NCBI GenBank assembly: GCA_021234155.1
Contig: JAJEKV010000002.1
Coordinates: 15,973,428 to 16,037,427 of the forward strand
Direction: 5' to 3'
Length of the DNA: 64,000 nt
Source of the DNA: Isoetes taiwanensis
Taxonomy: Eukaryota > Streptophyta > Lycopodiopsida > Isoetales > Isoetaceae
Numbering within the stretch: position 1 is the first letter of the stretch; the number at the start of each line of letters is the position of its first letter. Positions 21,276 through 34,300 of the stretch are shown here, piece after piece. The notes below the pieces were generated by a model, which was given only the letters and a program-made list of their open reading frames with translations, was not told the DNA's origin and did not search any database. Position numbers and translations under genes: made by a program.

Positions 21276-24200
21276 CTTAAGGAAGGAAGGAAGGAAGGAA
21301 GTTACTTTTATCGTCCACGGAGACCAATCGGTCTATGGGACCCAATACAAAAACGCAGCAAGCGGATTACTGCCCGGATTAAAAAACCCCCGCCCCGAAG
21401 GGTTTTCGAGGGAAAAACCGTGGCGACAATCACCTGGCCGACAAACCGCGGCTAATCATATAAAATGCGTAAACATCCCAATATATACAGTCATGCACCA
21501 CCCCCCAGAGTGCCTAGTCACGGACAAACCAAAGGGAACAAAGGTGACCTCGAGGTCCAGTACCTCCCGGATGTATGACCCCGTGGCACGCATCTTGGCG
21601 GTGTGTTCATCGGCAAATGCAAGGGCACGCCCGGCCGCACTAAGGGAGCCGTGATCCGCCCGAACCGACCAACGCCGGGCAACTCTGGAAAGTGTGAGAC
21701 TCATCCTCAACGGCACCGCTTGACAAAGACCGACAGAGCCTGCCCCGGGGGCTCCCCAATCCACCCCGCCCGCCTCGATCGCGAAGATGGTGGGCACTGT
21801 CGCGAATGGAGGCAATGAGCCCGCTTTTTGGGCGCCGGGAACGCAGTAGAGTGTGGGCCGGGCTAACACGGGTTGATGTGCTCCTTGTAATGGGCCATTT
21901 TGACCTGCTCTAGAGCAATGGGGTCCCAGAGCTTGCCAAGGAAACAAGCATCTAGGTACTCCCGCCAGTACATCACGATCGGGCATTTGCGCCCGGTATG
22001 CGCATCACGTGCTCTCGCGACGTTCCATCTGGCGAACCATCGATCTCTTACCCCTCCAACAGGCCCTAAAGCGCCGCGGACTCATGGCCCGCGATGTAAG
22101 CCAGTCGCGGGGCCGAGCATCACCCATAGTAACCACTACGAAAATAGGCGATGTGTCTATCAAGGGCTGCCCGTGAAGCGGCAAGAATCCGATTTCTGTG
22201 TGAGAATCGATGGGGGGTGAAGGTTTCACCCAAGTGCCCGTGCCAAAAATGCCTTACGCACTGCTCCAAGTCATTCAGGTCGTCAAAGAGGCAGCCAGGG
22301 CCCCTAAACCGACCCCCGTCTGGAAGGGCGAGGTTTCGACCGGTTAGGAATAGATGTGGTGATGGCCCCAATCATATAGCTCGCTTTGGTGATTTGTTGT
22401 TACGCATTGCATAAAGCGCTTTCGGCCTAGCTGTCACCCATAGCGGATAGGCGCCTCCGGCCAGAGAGGCGAGGAGGGGAACTCCACCCCTAGGTACTTG
22501 TAGGTGGGCGTGACGCCCACAGTGTCATCCCCCGATATGTGAGTGCGAGGGAGGCATGGGGTGACGTGAAGAGGATATGAGAACCACCTGGTCTTGGCCG
22601 GATTGACGCGCGATGTCCGTAGCCCCGACAAAATGTGTCTAGGGCATCCAGGTGAGATCGCATATCTTCGGGTGTGGGCGGCAGGCCAACATCGCCCGCA
22701 TAGATGAGCCGGGCGGATGACCTGGTGCAAAAGATGTATGCCATCCCCATGCTCGAGAAGCCGGGCTCTAACCGATCAATGTAGAGGCCAAAAGTGTCGG
22801 CGAGAGGGGCAACCTGCGGGACCGATATACTACGGGTAAATGCTTGGCCCGTCGGCGCATCCCGCCAAAACAACTCTCATACAACTTTGTATATGGCATT
22901 ACGCGACGCGAGCGGAGCCCCGATTGACGCAGATCTAGCCTTACAACTTTCGAGGGGACCGTGATCAAAAAGCCTTTGCGAAGTCCACAAAGCGGCAATA
23001 CAAGTCCAGTAGGTGATTCCTACTGTCTTCAATCGCCCGCGGCGTAAAGATATGGTCAATCGTTGAGTGGCGTGGTCGAAAAGCCCGCTTTGTGTGAGGG
23101 CTTCGCGACATCCGCCGCCTCGCCAGCCGGGTCAACCGCTTTCGAGAATGCCGATACCAACAGTTTGGCAAATACTTGAATCGACCATGATCGTCCGCAG
23201 AATTGGCGGACAATTGTGGGTCGCCCGCTTTGTGAATGGGAACAACCCCGCTTGTGGTCCATTGTGGGAAACCCTCCCCGCAATGCTCGTTGAAGCGGGG
23301 TAGTGAGGGCCGGCACAAGCTGCCCCCGCCCCCACTTGAGTAACTTCGGCCCGCATACCATCGAGGTCACCGCCTTCCCATTAGCTAGCCGTTGCGGGCC
23401 CTCCTCAACATCCTCATCCACGAACCAATGGGGGGCCATCCGGTGGGGGTATGGGCGCACGCGCCCCCGGGCGGGTCATAGAGCCGCGCCAGTAGCATCG
23501 CTCCCACCGCCTGGGTGTGATGTCCCCTCGTAGGGCCGGGCTGGCCTTGGCACTCGGCAAAAGGTTCGAGGATGAGTGTCCAAAGAGCCGAACATCTCCC
23601 CTCGATGCTTGGCAAGGTACCGCCTTTGTGTCCTTCGGGATGGGCGCTGTAATCGGTGGTGGCCTTCGCAAGCGGTACCGATCCAGATGTGACGGAGCTG
23701 CCGCTATGCTTTCTTTACAACCGCGATCAAACCATCGGTTACGCTGGAATGTTGCCGACCTCGAGCGGCGACGCGGGGGTCGCCAAAGCACCCGCCCGCC
23801 GCATCCCGTAATAGCGAAGTCACCTGGGGTTCGTCACGCTCTAGTGTGGAGGTCCGCAGAATTACCGGGAGGGCGCTCATGAGCATCTTGCCAGAGTCCT
23901 CTGCCTCGCCATAATCGAAGTCTCAACCGAGGACGGGCGAGGGGTCGGTATAGTGGAGGTTCCCGCGCTGCTCGCCAAACCAGGTCCAAATAAAGTGGGA
24001 GGTGATCTCGAGTCGACCTCCCATCATCGACATCGTCTGTGCCCACCCGAAACGGCATCGATGAGATGCATATCTTGCGCAACTACAAGCACATAGTCCA
24101 CCACACTAGACCCTCCCCCCTGATTGTCCTGTCTGCATGTGCACTTGCGAGAATCGGGCCACTGTGAAAGAAGGAGGAGATTGCTGCAACAATGATATGA
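21276..24200 (-). mobile_element. GC-rich, heavily decayed LINE (non-LTR retrotransposon)
   Basis: Fragments in all three minus frames match the second LINE of the window in order. Endonuclease C-terminal part: LSQWPDSRKCTC and GGGSSVVDYVLVV, about 24,170-24,080. Linker: QRNRWFDRGCKES, about 23,730. Reverse transcriptase N-part: RHSTIDHIFTPRAIED, about 23,070. RT core: LYIDRLEPGFSSMG, LIYAGDVGLPPTPEDM (about 22,705-22,660; YADD has become YAGD) and YKYLGVEFPS (about 22,490). The 3' end is a hairpin followed by a (CCTT)n tail, seen as (GGAA)n at 21,281-21,300. Many frameshifts exclude activity. The GC content is visibly far above that of the rest of the window. Confidence 0.85.
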
Positions 24201-24379
24201 ACATCTTGTAGACCATGCATGCCACATGGAAACATGCCCAACAAAGTCATGTATGCTGCAAATTTTATTGCATGTCAAGTTGGCAACCCCAACGCGACTT
24301 ATGATGTGCCAAAGTGGTAGGGGTATTGGTACCACCAAGGCTGAGGAGGCAGCCGCATAGGATATCATGGTGGCCATTT

Positions 24380-25260
24380 AAGGCTGTTTTACAAATTTGC
24401 TCACTTTTTTGTCACAATAATGCTAAAATTATCTTTCAAGTAATATTCAGAGCTCAAAATATCCATCAAACTTATACTTTAATAAGATTGATACAAAAAC
24501 TTTTAACAATATTTAAATTCACTCGTTGTGCCTTGGATTTCACAAACATGTTTCAATCCAATAGATGACTTGGAATTTTTAAGAAACCATGGTATTCAAG
24601 ACCCAACTTGGTGCAGACACCCCTAGAAACACACAATCGCATCATAACCTGCATTTTCAAACAATTTTTGCACTAATTAGAGCGTGCTTGCAAGTCAGTA
24701 ATTGGATGGCCATAATAACAAATCTTTTAGAAGCTCTTACACGCTCTTTGGATCAGCATTATCAACAGCAATTGTTGCCGTTATTACAAATAAATGGATA
24801 CATCTTTTTAGGCATCCCTCACTTGTATGTCACAAAAGATGATGCCTACAATTGGAAGAAACAGAACAGTACACTCCATGGCTTCAAATGCTAGAATTAT
24901 ATGTTTTTTATGGGGCAATTTAACAAGTACACTTCTATAACTGAAGAATATGATAAAGCATGAAAATGAATGTGGATATAAGAACTTGCATGATACCATT
25001 TATTGGCATTAGTTTTAAATTACGATATGGAGCTAAGACCTTCATCCGCTCTCAATAATCACCTAGAAGTATGAGAAACTTCTGTTTATAAAATTCTGCT
25101 GTCAACATGCTCGAGGATAGTCTTTTTCATCCATTTTACTCTAGCTAGTCTTTTCATTGGTTGAGAGTGGGTAGCTGCAGATTTGCAAGCTACCCACAAT
25201 GAAAAAACACAAGGAATATCCAGTTATATCATCTGGACCCCAAAAAAATTCTACAGATGT
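24380..25260. other. AT-rich spacer, nothing identified
   Basis: Short unrelated open frames only; no repeats or motifs I can name. Confidence 0.5.
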
Positions 25261-25264
25261 CGGT

Positions 25265-25360
25265 TAAGTGTACCTGCAGAGAGCTTATCACCGGGATTAA
25301 AAAACCTCGCCCTTTCGAGTTTTCGAGGAAAAATCCTAGTGATAAGCCCTCTGCAAGGGG
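25265..25360. repeat. Segment resembling the sequence next to the 21.3-kb LINE end
   Basis: CCGGGATTAAAAAACCTCGCCC followed by GTTTTCGAGGAAAAA is close to 21,371-21,420 (CGGATTAAAAAACCCC and GTTTTCGAGGGAAAAA). Both can fold as short hairpins. Probably a relic of a related LINE 3' untranslated region. Confidence 0.55.
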
Positions 25361-25627
25361 CTTGGACACAACGTAAGGCTGCAAAAACAAACGCTCCCAC
25401 AAAGAAACCCCTGAAGCCTGAAGAAGACAGAGTCGCGCATCCCGATGTACCTGCACATCAACAAACTAGAACACAAAGATAAGAAAATAACAACCTCGAA
25501 AAGTTAGGGAATGGTCACGCGTGCCACGCGACAAAAAATAACCTTGAAAAAGTGAAGGGCTGATCATGCGTGCCACGCAACAAAAACAACATTTACGATA
25601 ATATACACATTAAGGGAGGGTGGGTGG

Positions 25628-26185
25628 GAGTCAAGGGAACTGCTGAGAGAGGAGAAAACGCCGATGAGAAGTCGATGAAGAAGCTGCAAGAAATAGCGAT
25701 CCCAAATGAACCAGAGCCATAGAAAATGCATGCAATGCATGCATGCATGCAAGAGATGCATGCTCGCTCATTCGAGAATGCCGATCCGATCGCTCGGATC
25801 GATGGGATTCTCGAATGGCTCGCATGAGAACAGACAAAAGCTCCCGACAAAAAGAGAACTTCTTTATTAAAACGGGACCGAGGTCGAAGGCTGAAAGATG
25901 GCAAAAAAAAAGGGACAAAATCGAGGAAGAACATATCCCAATATGGAAAAAGACGCCAAACTGTCAAACTAAGCAGGAAAAAGCCCCTCCCCTACCTGGT
26001 ATCCAAAAAAAAAAAGAGTCAAGGGACTTGCTTAGAGAGGAGATAATGCCGATGAGAAGTCACAGAAATAGCGATCCCAAATGAACCAGAGCCACAGAAA
26101 ATGCATGCAATGCATGCATGTATGCAAGAGATGCATGCTCGCCCATTCGAGAATGTCGATCCGATGGCTCGGATCGATGGAATTT
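25628..26185. repeat. Two direct copies of a CATGC-rich palindromic block
   Basis: The block 25,628-25,825 (GAGTCAAGGGAAC ... ATGCATGCAATGCATGCATG ... TTCGAGAATGCCGATCCGAT) recurs at 26,017-26,185 with small changes. The 3' part folds on itself: CATTCGAGAATG...CGATCCGA pairs with TCGGATCG...ATTCTCGAATG. Confidence 0.88.
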
Positions 26186-26189
26186 TACT

Positions 26190-27010
26190 TGTCCTTTGCA
26201 TATCAAGCATTTGTAATATCATCGCTCTGGCAAGTACAACTGAAAAAATAATACATTAGGATACAAAGTCAAGTAATCATTAGAAATATATGTAAAGTAC
26301 ATACATCAAAGGCATTTATTTCATGCACATCACCAAAGCCCTGGGGAAGACTTGGCCTGCTGGATCTAAACAGACTATTTGTGGTAATTTTGGGGTAAGA
26401 TCCTTGCACTTAAGGCTTTTCATTTTCTCATTACACTCAAATTCCTTTTGACATAGATCCATGTTATACACTAGTAAGCCACAAATAGAGAATGTTAATA
26501 AAAAATTGTCTAATATATATTTTCATAAATGTTATAGTATTCGTATTTCTTAATGTTTAGCTTCATATGACATTTCTTGACATTTAAAAACCATTTGATT
26601 GAGGGGTGCCTGAACCCGATACATCCACTCCTCTGCATTCAGGATGGAATCGACCAGTACTTTGATCATGATACCCTTCACACTTTTTGTAATATTTTGA
26701 AGATTTAATCTTAGTCTTTTAGCATTTGTAGGTGTATATATCTGAAACAACCAAAATAACAAAATATCTTAGAAAAATCAGGGAACAACTTGTTTTACTA
26801 GAGAACTGTGAAAACTCAATGGTAAGAACATCATAAACCTAATTGTTATTGCAAGATCTTATCTCATGAGGATAGTAAACACCCCTAAGGGCCAAAAGCT
26901 TGGAAGAAAATCGACAAAATTACAATAAGATGAAGTTAAATGAAGTTCGATATTCTCGCCGAATTATATGTTGTTTAACAACGTGCGAATGTCATTAAAC
27001 GATATTGTGC
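26190..27010. other. AT-rich spacer, nothing identified
   Basis: No coding or structural signal that I can support. Confidence 0.5.
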
Positions 27011-27020
27011 CCATGTAAAA

Positions 27021-27371
27021 GTGTCAAAGGCTTTAGTCGAGGTGACCAAGCAACTTCAAGAGATGAAGATTTGCAAAGCTGTGGGACATTATGAGGATAG
27101 GTGTAGTGTTAAAGCGTATTTTGCTAGGCAAGAAAAGTCTAAATTTAATGAGCAAAATGCTTCCATCAGATTTGTGCAGGAGATTGAAGAGCGGGAGGAA
27201 ATTATGGCTGTGCATACTAGAGGAATGAACAATGCAAAGGAAAAAGAGCCAGCACAAGCCAATGAGGAAGTCAATGCTGTAAGACACAAGGAAATCGAGC
27301 AAAATATGGTTGTGCCTCCCCTAACCCTTCTTTTTAGGCCCACCATTGCCAAAATCTTATGCCTCCCATAA
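27021..27371 (+). pseudogene. Retrotransposon gag/pol scrap with zinc-knuckle remnant
   Basis: The frame has KICKAVGHYEDRCSVKAYF, which resembles a CCHC knuckle that lost its second Cys. EEIMAVHTRGM and a Glu/Lys-rich linker follow, as seen between gag and protease of Gypsy elements. No flanking LTR or other pol domains were found. Confidence 0.45.
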
Positions 27372-27429
27372 TTTGCCAACCTTATTCCAAACGAATCGCC
27401 TCTCCCTATACCCTATATCAAACAATAAA

Positions 27430-27850
27430 AAGAAGGAAATATATAAAGATACCCCTATATTTATGCAAAATTGTGAAAATGCTCCTATTTTAGGGGTAGT
27501 TTTCATAGAAATGATCGGAACATTTTTGTGATGATTTAAATGGGAATGTGTTGCATTGTAGATGAGGATGATATCTTCCTAACAAAGATAAAGTCATCTG
27601 GATCAGAGTTTGAACTTCAAGACTTCAGTTCAAGTGATTTTTGCTTCGATAGGACGATATCATCCTCATTTATAATATATCTCAACGAAAACATTTCCAC
27701 TTGAATCATCACAAAAAAACGAAACATTTCCAGTTGATTCATCACAAAAAAATTATAATTATTTCTATAAAAATACCCCAAAAACATAGGCAGGGTTCAC
27801 AATTTTGCAACAATATAAAAGTACTTTTACAAATTTCCATGAGAAAACCC
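27430..27850. repeat. Imperfect long inverted repeat (foldback element)
   Basis: The left arm, 27,430-27,580, reads GAAAATGCTCC ... TTTTTGTGATGATTTAAATG ... GATGAGGATGATATC. The right arm, 27,655-27,850, carries the complement in reverse order: GATATCATCCTCATT, then CACTTGAATCATCACAAAAA, then CACAATTTTGCAACAATATA. The loop is about 75 bases. Shape and AT content suit a foldback or MITE-like element; no target duplication was established. Confidence 0.75.
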
Positions 27851-28348
27851 AAATATAAATTTCTTTTCCAACAATAACATTCCCATCCCCAAATACAAGT
27901 TATCATACGTGCACCATAAACATTTGTAAAATGGCCTTTAGTGATTTTGCAAATTTGAATATAACCTTTGCAATTAAACTGTTGTTTGGAAAAATTGAAA
28001 GACAATTGGTCAAAATTTGCAGAGTTTAAAATTCAGGTTAAAAATAAATTTGCAACGTCCTTAAATTACAGATCCAAATTTTTCCTTAAAAAAACATTCC
28101 CCAAATTAGATTTCCGATGTGAAAATGGACAATGGAGGTGAAAATGGAGGTGTGATATTGATAAGACACTTGACGGCCACAATAGGTATGAATAACTGAT
28201 GCACAATTTGTTAAGGTGCGTATCTTCATGATCTAATTCCAAGCTTTTCACATGTCTGATGTGTTTTATAGTGCAAAATACATTTGTGATTATATATCTG
28301 GATTTTGTACTCCAGAATTCCACGGAAGTGGGCAATACAAGAAAACTG

Positions 28349-31300
28349 CTAAACACCTGTAGCTTGGTGCTTAACTGCATGAGACTCATCTTTTTGCATT
28401 ATGGTTCTTTCACTTATGACAGAATCTAACGGTAAAAACTGGCATTGTGCATATTGCTGAAGCAGCTGATCAACCAGAACTAAAGCCACCATAGCTTCAA
28501 CCATTGGAACAGCTGCAGATGCAGAGCAGAACTTAGCTATAAATAAAACAAACTGTTTGTTATGCAATTGATATACCTCTTGGAACAACACAAGGGTCAT
28601 GCCTCCCCCGGGCCCTTAGTTCTGTCTCATGCTTATCACGTGTTACGGTCTTTTGATTTTTCTGTTAAAGAGGACTTGTTAGCACGCAAGATTTTTTGGC
28701 AAAAGCCAAATGCTGCCTCAACCTTCACTTACTGTAATTGTTGATGTCGGTTTAAATGCAACTCTTAGTACAATTGTCTCCCCATTTGAGATCCCTCCCT
28801 GCTAAATAAGAATAGTCAAAGCTTAGACCTTTCCATAAAATGACATTGTGCACATTGGCAATTGACTTGGCTTTTATCTCACAATTGACATTAATAAGGT
28901 CCAATACTTGCCTGGATGCCTCCCGATCTATTTGTTCTTGTTCTTACATTTCCCATGTTATCAATATAAAACTCATCATTGTGTTCGCTTCCAGTCATTA
29001 GGGAACCTGTACAATAATCATTTCAACATTATCTTACTTGCCACAAAGAAAAAACTTCTTCACTGACAACATACCAGAAAACCCACTTCCGATTTCAAAA
29101 CCTTTTGTCGCTGGCAGTGACATAAGTGCTTTGGCAAGCTCTGCCTCGAGTTTATCAAAAACTGGAGAACCAAGTCCCTAATGTTAAAGACACCAACAAA
29201 ATGAGCATGGCCATTACACACTTGGAAAAAAGGAAAAATTTGAAGAAAAGCCACGAACTTAGTTCTTGTTAAGGTTATGGATTAATTGCTTTTGTTGTTT
29301 GTCGTCAAAGAAATGTTCTTATGAAGTGGATGGCAATGACAGAGCAAGGGAACCATCAACCAAGTCAATAGATTACCTTGGGAACATTCCGTGCAATACA
29401 TGTCACTACCCCGCCAACAGAATCGCCTTTCACTCTTACTGCATCAATTGCTTCTATCATTTTCTCAGCAATAGTGGGATCTGGGCATCTAACAATGTTG
29501 CTCTCCACCTAATTACAATAGAAGTGAGTGATCCATTATACCCAATATGCTCATCCAAACCAGCAGCTGGTTTTCCTCCCCAACAAACCTGTTCCATAGT
29601 GAAGTTGTTATGGTCTATGACTCCTTCAGGAACTGCAACTTTATGAACTTGTGAGACATAAGCCAATACCTGAATATAGGAAGGGATGCAAAAGGGTTAC
29701 CACGACTACTAAAATCCGTAACGTGGTGCTAGAGATGTATTCTAAAGGCTAGTATCTGGCAGAACACAAACAATATACCTCTGTTCCAGAGTGTAATTGA
29801 AGAATCTTTTTCGCAATTGCACCAGCCGCAACCCTACCTATAGTCTCTCTTGCTGAAGATCTCCCACCTCCCTGGAGAAATTAGTCAGTTATACATTAAC
29901 CATATAAACTTAAAACACTGTTGCCTAAAAGAAAAGCATACCTGGACTGCACGAACCCCGTATTTGAAATCATATGTAGCGTCAGCATGTGACGGACGAT
30001 ACGCCAAAGACATCTCAGAGTAGTCCTGCATAAGTGAGTAGCATGATTATGAGATTTTCCATTTGCAAGTTGTCAAGGAGCTGAGGTAAAAAAACTCAGA
30101 AAAACTCACCCCACCCCGTTGGTCTGTGTTTGGCACAACAACTCCAATTGGTGTCCCTAAGGTCAAGCCTGATAGACATTAAAGGTAAAGAACTTCATGT
30201 TTGTTTCACACTGGAGAAACCTAACAGTTGGCATGAGTTTTGAACGAGCATTTAATGTTCATCAATGTTTTGACTTAATTGTAGAAAGAAAGAAAGATTT
30301 ATTAACGTCTACGTAAGACCCGAAGGGGCTATGAGACCATAACATAAACAGAATTCAAGACCTCCAGGAGGAAAACCCTCCTGTTATCTAAAGTATAAAA
30401 ACAAAAATATTACGTTTAACAATTGAAAATCAAAGAATCTGCTCAGATAGGGTTTGATGGAGACAGCCCATTCATTCCTGTGACTGCTGCAAAGTACTTC
30501 ATAATACCCCTTCTTGGCCTGCTTTGCTGCTTGCTGCTTGGCCTCTTCTGGAAAGACTTTTTATGTTTCATGGCTGCTGATCGTTTTATCTTCTTAGACA
30601 GTGCCAAAGTTACCCCTTTAGGGTCAGGATACTTCCTCTTCTGTGGTGCGTCTACTAACATCTTATCATCGTTTGTCTCAGATGAAAAGAAATTAGATAT
30701 TTCTGTTTGCTTCAGGCCCATTGGATTCTTTTGTTTGAGAATATTTCTCCTTTCTAGAGATAGTTCATATACAAAGTGAGATACACATTTCTGATCGTAA
30801 TATTCTACCAGCTGTCGTAGAGATGTGGGGTCTCTAAAAAGACAATGATATCTGCCTCTAATAATGTAATAGGTTGGGCAGGTAAAAATAAAATGTTCTT
30901 CTGACTCGACCATGTTTAGATCGCACATTGGGCACTTCCGATCCTCATGACTAATCTTTTTCGCCCTACCAACCTCAATCTCCAACTGGTGAGATGACAC
31001 TCTAAACTGCCCCATAGAGTATCTCACTTTGTTCGGCAGATCCATATCTAAATATCCAGGCCTTATAATGAACCCATCCGCTGATATATTTAGGAAGTTA
31101 TCCTTATAGAATTTCTTTTTAGCAGCCAGCTCTTTGATGGGATTCACCCATGTATTTGAAACATAAAGATACTCCAAGTCATGGCGTATAAGCTGATTGA
31201 CTTCTTGCTGAGTAAAATTCAGATTGTCATCCATTATACTGTAGTGAAAAGGTGGGATATTTCCCATAGAGAAACCCATCTCCTCAAACAATTTAGATGT

Positions 31301-34300
31301 CCTTGAGAACCAGCAGCGCTTACCTTGGTCTGCCAATGTTTTAGACGACACATATGCCAGCCAGGGAAGTCTTTTTTGACCTTCTTGTGACTGTCCAAGA
31401 CGGTGTAACTTATGTAAGTCAGTCACTGTTTGAAAGGCAATTTCAATCTTCAGAGGTTTCGCATTAAATTCAGCAAGCATTATATCATGGGGTACCGAAT
31501 GTTTGCTTCTAATCATTCTAGAAAGAAGAGAAATTTAGAGCCTCTCTAGTTGACCCCAGTCATCGGCTCGTAGGTCAACTCCCCATATTTGTGCACCATA
31601 TAAAGCTGCTGGCTTCACCAACGTGTCAAACAGGAAGAGCTTTGTATGAACATCTTGGAAATGGAGTTGGTAGCACTGTTTTTCTAGCTGTACAAGAGAA
31701 GCATATCCTTTTGCAATCCTTGCCTGACCAGCCTCCCTCAATCTGAATGAGGGCCCGCAAACTCTACACCCAAATAGGTGTATGTAGAAACAATTTCTAC
31801 AGGTTGTCCTTGGAAAGTAAAAGAGTTATTTTTCCAATTTTTCCAAGAGGTATTAAATACCATCACTTTGGTCTTGTAGAGATTTACTTGCAGCTCTCTA
31901 TCTTTGCAAAAGGCTTTTAGGGCAGCCAAATGTTTTTGGAGCCCTTGAGGAGATGGTGAGATTAGAACCACATCATCCGCATAGAGCAAAATGGGAATGC
32001 ATTCCTGAGCGAGCATGGAGCCTTCTCCGCCTAAAGACTGAACAAAGCTTTCAAGATCATCAATGTAAAGTCCAAATAGAGTAAGTAGGAGAGAGGGGGC
32101 ACCCTTGTTTAACCCCAATTGTACTGAAAACTTCCTCTGAAAACTGCCCATCTATTTTCACTCTGCCTATTACATTCTCCTATAATGTCAACACTGCCCA
32201 GATCAGCTCGTGAGAAAGCCCCAACGTTTTGAGCCTCTGAAACAACCTGTTCCGATGAACAGTATCAAAGGCTTTTCGAAAATCAACAAAACAACAATAA
32301 ACTTTACTTTTCCTTGCCTTTGCTTCCTCAATGATTGCCCTTAACGAAAAAATATGATCAATTGTGGAAAAGTTTTTCCTGAAACCAGCTTGTCCCTTGG
32401 CTCTAAGGCTGTGATTTTCTGCAAAATCACTAAGGACCATTTCCAATGCGGATCCATACAGTTTTGCCATCACATGCCCAATCATAATTAGGCGATAATT
32501 AGTAGGATTCATAGAATCACCCGCCTTATGGATAGGCTTTATAACATTATTTGACCAAACCAGCGGAAGACCAATGCAAATAGCTTCATTAAATAGATCT
32601 GCAATCACTGGTGCCAATGTCTTAGCCCCATGTATAATCATTTCAGCTTGTAATTCTTCCCAACCTTTTGCTTTCCCTGTGTTTAGCTTTTGTATGGCCC
32701 TTTCAATGAGAGAAACCATAAAAAAGGTAGAAGTTTGAGGCCTCGGATCTAGCTCATCCTGAGAGAACTGTTGGTTCTTCACATCTAAGAGAGAGTTTGC
32801 ATATGCTGACCATACCCCTAAATCTTTTAAAAGACAATCTGATTTTCTAGCTGCCAATTTCCTCCAAAACTGCCCAGAAGCATTACTATAAAGAAGATTT
32901 AGCATGTGTTCTCTGTTCGAAAGCCCTCTTTTTGCGCTGTGTCAATCTTTTATACTCAGCTTTAATTTCTGGTACTACATCAGGGCTGAAGTTCAAAGCA
33001 TGTTTCAACTTCCTGTGCAATGTTTTACAGTCATGGTCATACCAGCCATTTTGAGGCATAGATCCAACTTTTGCCCGCTGTTCTTTGCATTCCCTAACAG
33101 AGTATGGAAAGCAACCTTTAGAAGCTTCTAGCATGGCATAAGATAAAAGCGCAGCTTTATTCTCTAGTGATCCCCTTTCCTCAATACCTTGGAGGTAAGA
33201 ATTCAAAACATCATTATAGACCGTGTCCATGCAGTGATCAAACTCAAAATGATAATCAAGTATCCTACCGACTGGTTTTATTTCTACTTGGGTATGTGGT
33301 GATTTAATGGTGAAAACCAAAGGAACATGATCTCCTTTTCCAGGCCTCTTATCAATATAAAAGGAATCGATCTCACGAACGAAGTCAGGGGAACCAATAA
33401 GATAGTCCACAACACTATTTCCCCCTTTGTGCGGAAAACATGTGTATTTGGCAGAATCAGGCCATTGGAGGAGCCCGTTGTATATAATCAGATTATGAAT
33501 CTGCCCAAGATTCAAAAGATGGCGTCCATATTCAGTTATGGGTGCATTCTCTCTTATATCAGCAGATGTTCTTGTTATACCTGTTTCCTTAGGATGAATC
33601 TCTGGGATTAGAATAGGGTCGGAGCTAAAATCATAGGTGGACCTGTTCATCTCTTGTTCGCGCATTAAAATCACCAACCAAAATCACATCTCCACAAGTG
33701 GAAAATTCCGCAATATCCATATAGAGTGCTTGATATGGGGAGGCTCCCTCATATATTTCTTGGTCTGTATATTCCGAGCCTTTAGGAGGAAAATAGCATG
33801 CTGCAATATATAGATCTCGACATGGAGATCTAGAGAGCTTGATCCAAATAAAACTTGCTTTATCATCCCTTTTCACTACCTGCAATGTCTTTGCAAGATT
33901 CTTGCGAAATAGAACTCCTACCCCACCTGAGCCTTTGAAAATGTCCTTATTTGATGGAATCTTCCTATATACTGATTCCCATAAGTATCCCTCAACAGTT
34001 GGAAGACCCTCCTCTTCCAATTCCCATGTCTCTGTAAGGAAAACGATATCTTTCTCGTTTATGACATCCATAAAATCTCCAGGCTCATTCCATAATTTCC
34101 CATTGCAATTCCAGACTGCCAGTGATAACGAGCCTGTGGTCTCATAGACCCTCAATCCCTATTTGGGACGCTTATCCCTGATGATCACTCGGCCATCTCG
34201 ATAAACAGCCCACTTATTTTCCTTCCGAGCTTTCATGACTTCTTCTAAACACTTCCTCTTAAGTTCCACTTGCATCATGGTTAGATCTTCATCCATGAAA

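Noticed and set aside
21244-23890. Many long overlapping frames on both strands
   Set aside because: High GC content makes stop codons rare. Only the minus-strand fragments with LINE motifs have support.
21300-24100. Bacterial contamination because of the high GC content
   Set aside because: The fragments match the plant LINEs of the same window in order and share their 3' hairpin, so the region is an integrated element.
30423-30779. 118-codon plus-strand frame with hydrophobic stretches
   Set aside because: Shadow of the LINE ORF2 C-terminal frame on the minus strand.
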